From NCBI GenBank assembly GCA_905235435.1, contig CAJOLD010000026.1, positions 1 through 33,854 of the forward strand: 33,854 nucleotides of DNA, read 5' to 3'. Origin of the DNA: an uncultured Lachnospiraceae bacterium. GTDB taxonomy: Bacteria > Bacillota > Clostridia > Lachnospirales > Lachnospiraceae. Made by a program: the position numbers and the translations under genes. Positions within the stretch are counted from its first letter, which is position 1; the number at the start of each line of letters is the position of its first letter. Under the pieces are notes generated by a model. That model was not told the DNA's origin, made no database searches, and saw nothing but the letters and a program-made list of their open reading frames with translations. Shown in pieces: positions 31,472 to 33,854 of the stretch.

Positions 31472-33769
31472 TTATTCTGCCTCTTCCGTATACTTTTTCC
31501 GGATGGTCAGTATGTTCTGACCGCCGGTATATTCATATGCTACACTGTCCATCGTATTCTTTACGATGTGGATGCCCAGTCCTCCGATCGGCCTTTCCGA
31601 GGCCTTCTTGCTGATGTCCGGTTCAGGCATGGCCGTCGGATCGAAGGGGATGCCGTTGTCCGTAAAGACAAGTTCCGCTTCCTTCTCTGCTTCATCATAT
31701 GCAAAGGTGATCCATGCGTCTCCGGGCTCTCTGCCCTCATAGGCATAGCTCGCGATGTTGACAAAGATCTCCTCCACCGAAAGCGTCATGGCAAAGAGGA
31801 TATCCGGCGGACATTCCGTCTTTTCCAGCTCCTGTTCAACAAACTCCGTGACTTCCCCAAGGTGTTCGACCTTTGCCGGGACCTTCAGTACTGCCTGTTT
31901 CTTGTCCTGCACCGGATCACCTCCCCTGTACTCAAGACAGAGCATCGTAATATCATCAAACTGCGGCGCGTCCTGAACGAACTCCCCGATCGAGCGGTTC
32001 ACTTCGTCGATCACTTCCTCCGGGGAAGCCGGCCGTAAACTCCTCAGCGCCTCGAGCAGCCGCTCCGTTCCGAACAGTTCTTCCTCCGCGTTCGTCGCCT
32101 CCGTCACGCCGTCCGTGTACTGGAATATCCAGTCTCCGGGACCAAGCGTCACCTCGTATTCATCATAGCGGACGCCGTCACGGATCCCGAGCGGCAGGCC
32201 GTGCTTATCCTGAAACAGCTCAAACCCTCCCGCAGCTCTTTTGATCAGCGGATACTCATGCCCCGCGTTGGAGGCTGTGAGGCGGCCTGACTTAAGGTCG
32301 AGAATGCCCAGCCACACAGTGCAGAACATATGCGACTCGTTGTTCTGGACGAGCTGGTGGTTGACAAAGCTGAGAATCTCTCTGGGCGATGTGCTCGACT
32401 GCGCATGATTCTTCAGCAGCGTCTTTGAAATGACCATAAACAGGGACGCCGGGACGCCCTTCCCGGATACGTCCGCAATGGTCAGGACAAGATGATCATG
32501 GTCGATCATATAGAAATCATAGAAATCACCGCCGACTTCCTTCGCCGGCGTTGCCCCGGCATACAGTTCGATCTCCCTGCGGTCGGGGAATGGCGGGAAG
32601 ATGTTCGGAAGCATATCCTTCTGGATCTTTGACGCGACATCCAGCTCGGCGCCGATCCTCTCTCTCTCCGAAGTCACCTGCTGCAGATTTTCTGTATAGT
32701 TTTCGATCTCATCGACCATAGTGACGCAGGTCTTTGTGAGTTTGCTGACCTCGCCGTATCCGGTCATATACGGTGCGCTCCTTTCGGCGACCATACGGGA
32801 AGCCTCCGTCTTTTCCTCCTGCTCCGTATACTCTGCCAGAACATCTGTCAGATGAAGGATGGGCTTTGTGACTTTCTTCTCTATGCTGCGCATAAACAGC
32901 ATTTCGACGATCAGAAGGATGTTCAGCATGAGGGCCGCGACAATATAGAACATGTTCCAGAAGCCCATGTACCTGTCGATGACCTTCTGCGCGGATTCGT
33001 CCAACTGAAACATATCCGTGATCGCAAAATAGTCTTTAAACAAGGCCGGATCGAACCGGTACACGACCCGGTATATGATGAATCCCGCGATCAGTGAAGC
33101 GATCACGCCGACAAACAGGAACGCCAGGACCAGCCGCTCGTTGATCGTTACCGATCGGTGATGGGCTGCTGACAGGATGATGATAAGCAAGATGCCGACG
33201 ACCAGCACCACGTCCAGATACCGGGTGAACATAGCGGCCCAGTCCACGACAGATATATCTGCTCCGTAATAGATGACAGCGGCGGAGGCCGCGATGTAGA
33301 GCGCAACGGACGCCAGCATGATCAGGTAGTATTTCAGCACATGCGCGGAAGTATCCATCCTCGGGAACTTTACGCTCTTCTCCCCGGGGAGTTTGATCGC
33401 GTACCACAGGATGGCCGGCACCAGGCTGTATACCAGCATGGAGACGAGGTCGCTCCCGGCGGCCCACAGTACAATATCCATACTGGCGGGCTCAAACTGA
33501 AGGATCAGGACGAACCACATGAGGGCATCGCCCATAAGGTATCCGAGGACGCCCCAGATACCCAGTGAAAAGCCGATCAGCGGTGTGATCGCCATCGACA
33601 GGTCAAAACCTTCAAGGACTTTGTTGTTGTATACCTTCGGAAGCAGAAAATTCATGAGCAGCATGATAAGGGCACCTATGACCATATAGCACAGGTCCCT
33701 CTTCCATCCGAAATTCCGAAACGGCCCGACCACTTTTCTTTTTTCCTTTTTTTCGGTATTCTCCGCCAT
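31472..33769 (-). CDS. membrane protein with both PP2C phosphatase and RsbW-like kinase domains
   Basis: This 765-residue protein has a membrane part of seven or eight helices (about 25-300), a coiled-coil stretch (about 310-395), a SpoIIE/RsbU PP2C domain (about 375-605: GGDFYDFY, IADVSGKGVPASLF, AGHEYP, QYTDGVTEA, QFDDITMLC) and an RsbW/SpoIIAB-like ATPase (about 630-760: LSVEEIFVNIASYAYEG, TDNGIPFDP, RPIGGLGIHIVKN). The last domain has intact N, G1 and G2 boxes. The chain thus holds the phosphatase that activates and the kinase that inactivates a STAS antagonist. ATG 33769 follows GAGGAAAG. It sits 16 bases after the STAS gene fragment and six before the second phosphatase. Confidence 0.9.
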   Translation of the reverse strand: MAENTEKKEKRKVVGPFRNFGWKRDLCYMVIGALIMLLMNFLLPKVYNNKVLEGFDLSMAITPLIGFSLGIWGVLGYLMGDALMWFVLILQFEPASMDIVLWAAGSDLVSMLVYSLVPAILWYAIKLPGEKSVKFPRMDTSAHVLKYYLIMLASVALYIAASAAVIYYGADISVVDWAAMFTRYLDVVLVVGILLIIILSAAHHRSVTINERLVLAFLFVGVIASLIAGFIIYRVVYRFDPALFKDYFAITDMFQLDESAQKVIDRYMGFWNMFYIVAALMLNILLIVEMLFMRSIEKKVTKPILHLTDVLAEYTEQEEKTEASRMVAERSAPYMTGYGEVSKLTKTCVTMVDEIENYTENLQQVTSERERIGAELDVASKIQKDMLPNIFPPFPDRREIELYAGATPAKEVGGDFYDFYMIDHDHLVLTIADVSGKGVPASLFMVISKTLLKNHAQSSTSPREILSFVNHQLVQNNESHMFCTVWLGILDLKSGRLTASNAGHEYPLIKRAAGGFELFQDKHGLPLGIRDGVRYDEYEVTLGPGDWIFQYTDGVTEATNAEEELFGTERLLEALRSLRPASPEEVIDEVNRSIGEFVQDAPQFDDITMLCLEYRGGDPVQDKKQAVLKVPAKVEHLGEVTEFVEQELEKTECPPDILFAMTLSVEEIFVNIASYAYEGREPGDAWITFAYDEAEKEAELVFTDNGIPFDPTAMPEPDISKKASERPIGGLGIHIVKNTMDSVAYEYTGGQNILTIRKKYTEEAE

Positions 33770-33785
33770 CCTTGCTTTCCTCAGA

Positions 33786-33854
33786 TCATTCTATGGTCAA
33801 AAACGAATCAAACCCGGTAACCTTGAAAATGCCGAGAATGTTCTTGCTGCAGCC
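33786..33854 (-). CDS. STAS-domain anti-sigma-factor antagonist, C-terminal fragment
   Basis: Only the last 22 codons lie in the window; the gene continues off the right edge. The tail reads GIFKVTGFDSFLTIE and then TGA, matching the closing helix of SpoIIAA/RsbV-like STAS proteins (typically VTGF followed by L-x-I). The phosphorylatable serine lies outside. It ends 16 bases before the dual PP2C/RsbW gene, so it is the expected partner of both phosphatases and of the kinase-like domain. Confidence 0.75.
   Translation of the reverse strand, partial: GCSKNILGIFKVTGFDSFLTIE

Overview
The window looks like chromosomal DNA from a G+C-rich, anaerobic Firmicute, most likely Lachnospiraceae or a close relative. 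The grounds are strong AGGAGG-type ribosome binding sites, SigA-like TTGACA/TATAAT promoters, an ECF transporter with a fused double ATPase, an XRE-cupin/potABCD operon, a DUF5722-type secreted glycosidase, and SpoIIE/RsbW/STAS signalling proteins. I see no rRNA, tRNA, CRISPR array, insertion sequence or phage gene. Family assignments come from reading motifs, not from a database search.

Layout. (1) 1-4.36 kb: the start of a leftward secreted-protein gene, then a rightward ECF operon: fused EcfA-EcfA', EcfT, a DUF62 SAM hydrolase and a PF07155-type S component, closed by a strong hairpin. (2) 4.36-6.5 kb: a leftward secreted glycosidase-like protein with a perfect consensus promoter, back to back with (3) 6.69-11.05 kb: an XRE-cupin regulator and potABCD (spermidine/putrescine uptake) with a GGTTTAG palindrome at the promoter. 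(4) 11.1-12.9 kb: a MATE transporter fused to an RsbW-like ATPase domain. (5) 13.1-18.46 kb: a TM2/zinc-ribbon protein, then a leftward operon of a GNAT-SGNH fusion and a heterodimeric ABC exporter. (6) 18.6-22.6 kb: a leftward group of a zincin metallopeptidase, an MFS permease, a frameshifted TIM-barrel-like protein and a Crp/Fnr regulator. (7) 22.8-24.2 kb: a six-hairpin glycosidase. (8) 24.2-24.5 kb: an unannotated structured RNA candidate on the minus strand, with its own promoter and terminator. (9) 24.7-26.8 kb: a MerR regulator and a secreted SH3 protein with two zinc-finger-like repeats. (10) 27.1-29.7 kb: an ABCG-like ATPase with an N-terminal membrane domain and its permease. (11) 29.75-33.85 kb: a leftward partner-switching operon: the end of a STAS protein, a membrane protein carrying both a PP2C phosphatase and an RsbW-like domain, and a second membrane PP2C phosphatase.

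The features most worth following up are the standalone RNA candidate at about 24226-24466, the partner-switching operon at the right edge together with the MATE-RsbW fusion, the SAM hydrolase inside the ECF operon with a near-consensus promoter inside its coding sequence, and the single frameshift that splits an otherwise intact gene at about 20.02 kb.
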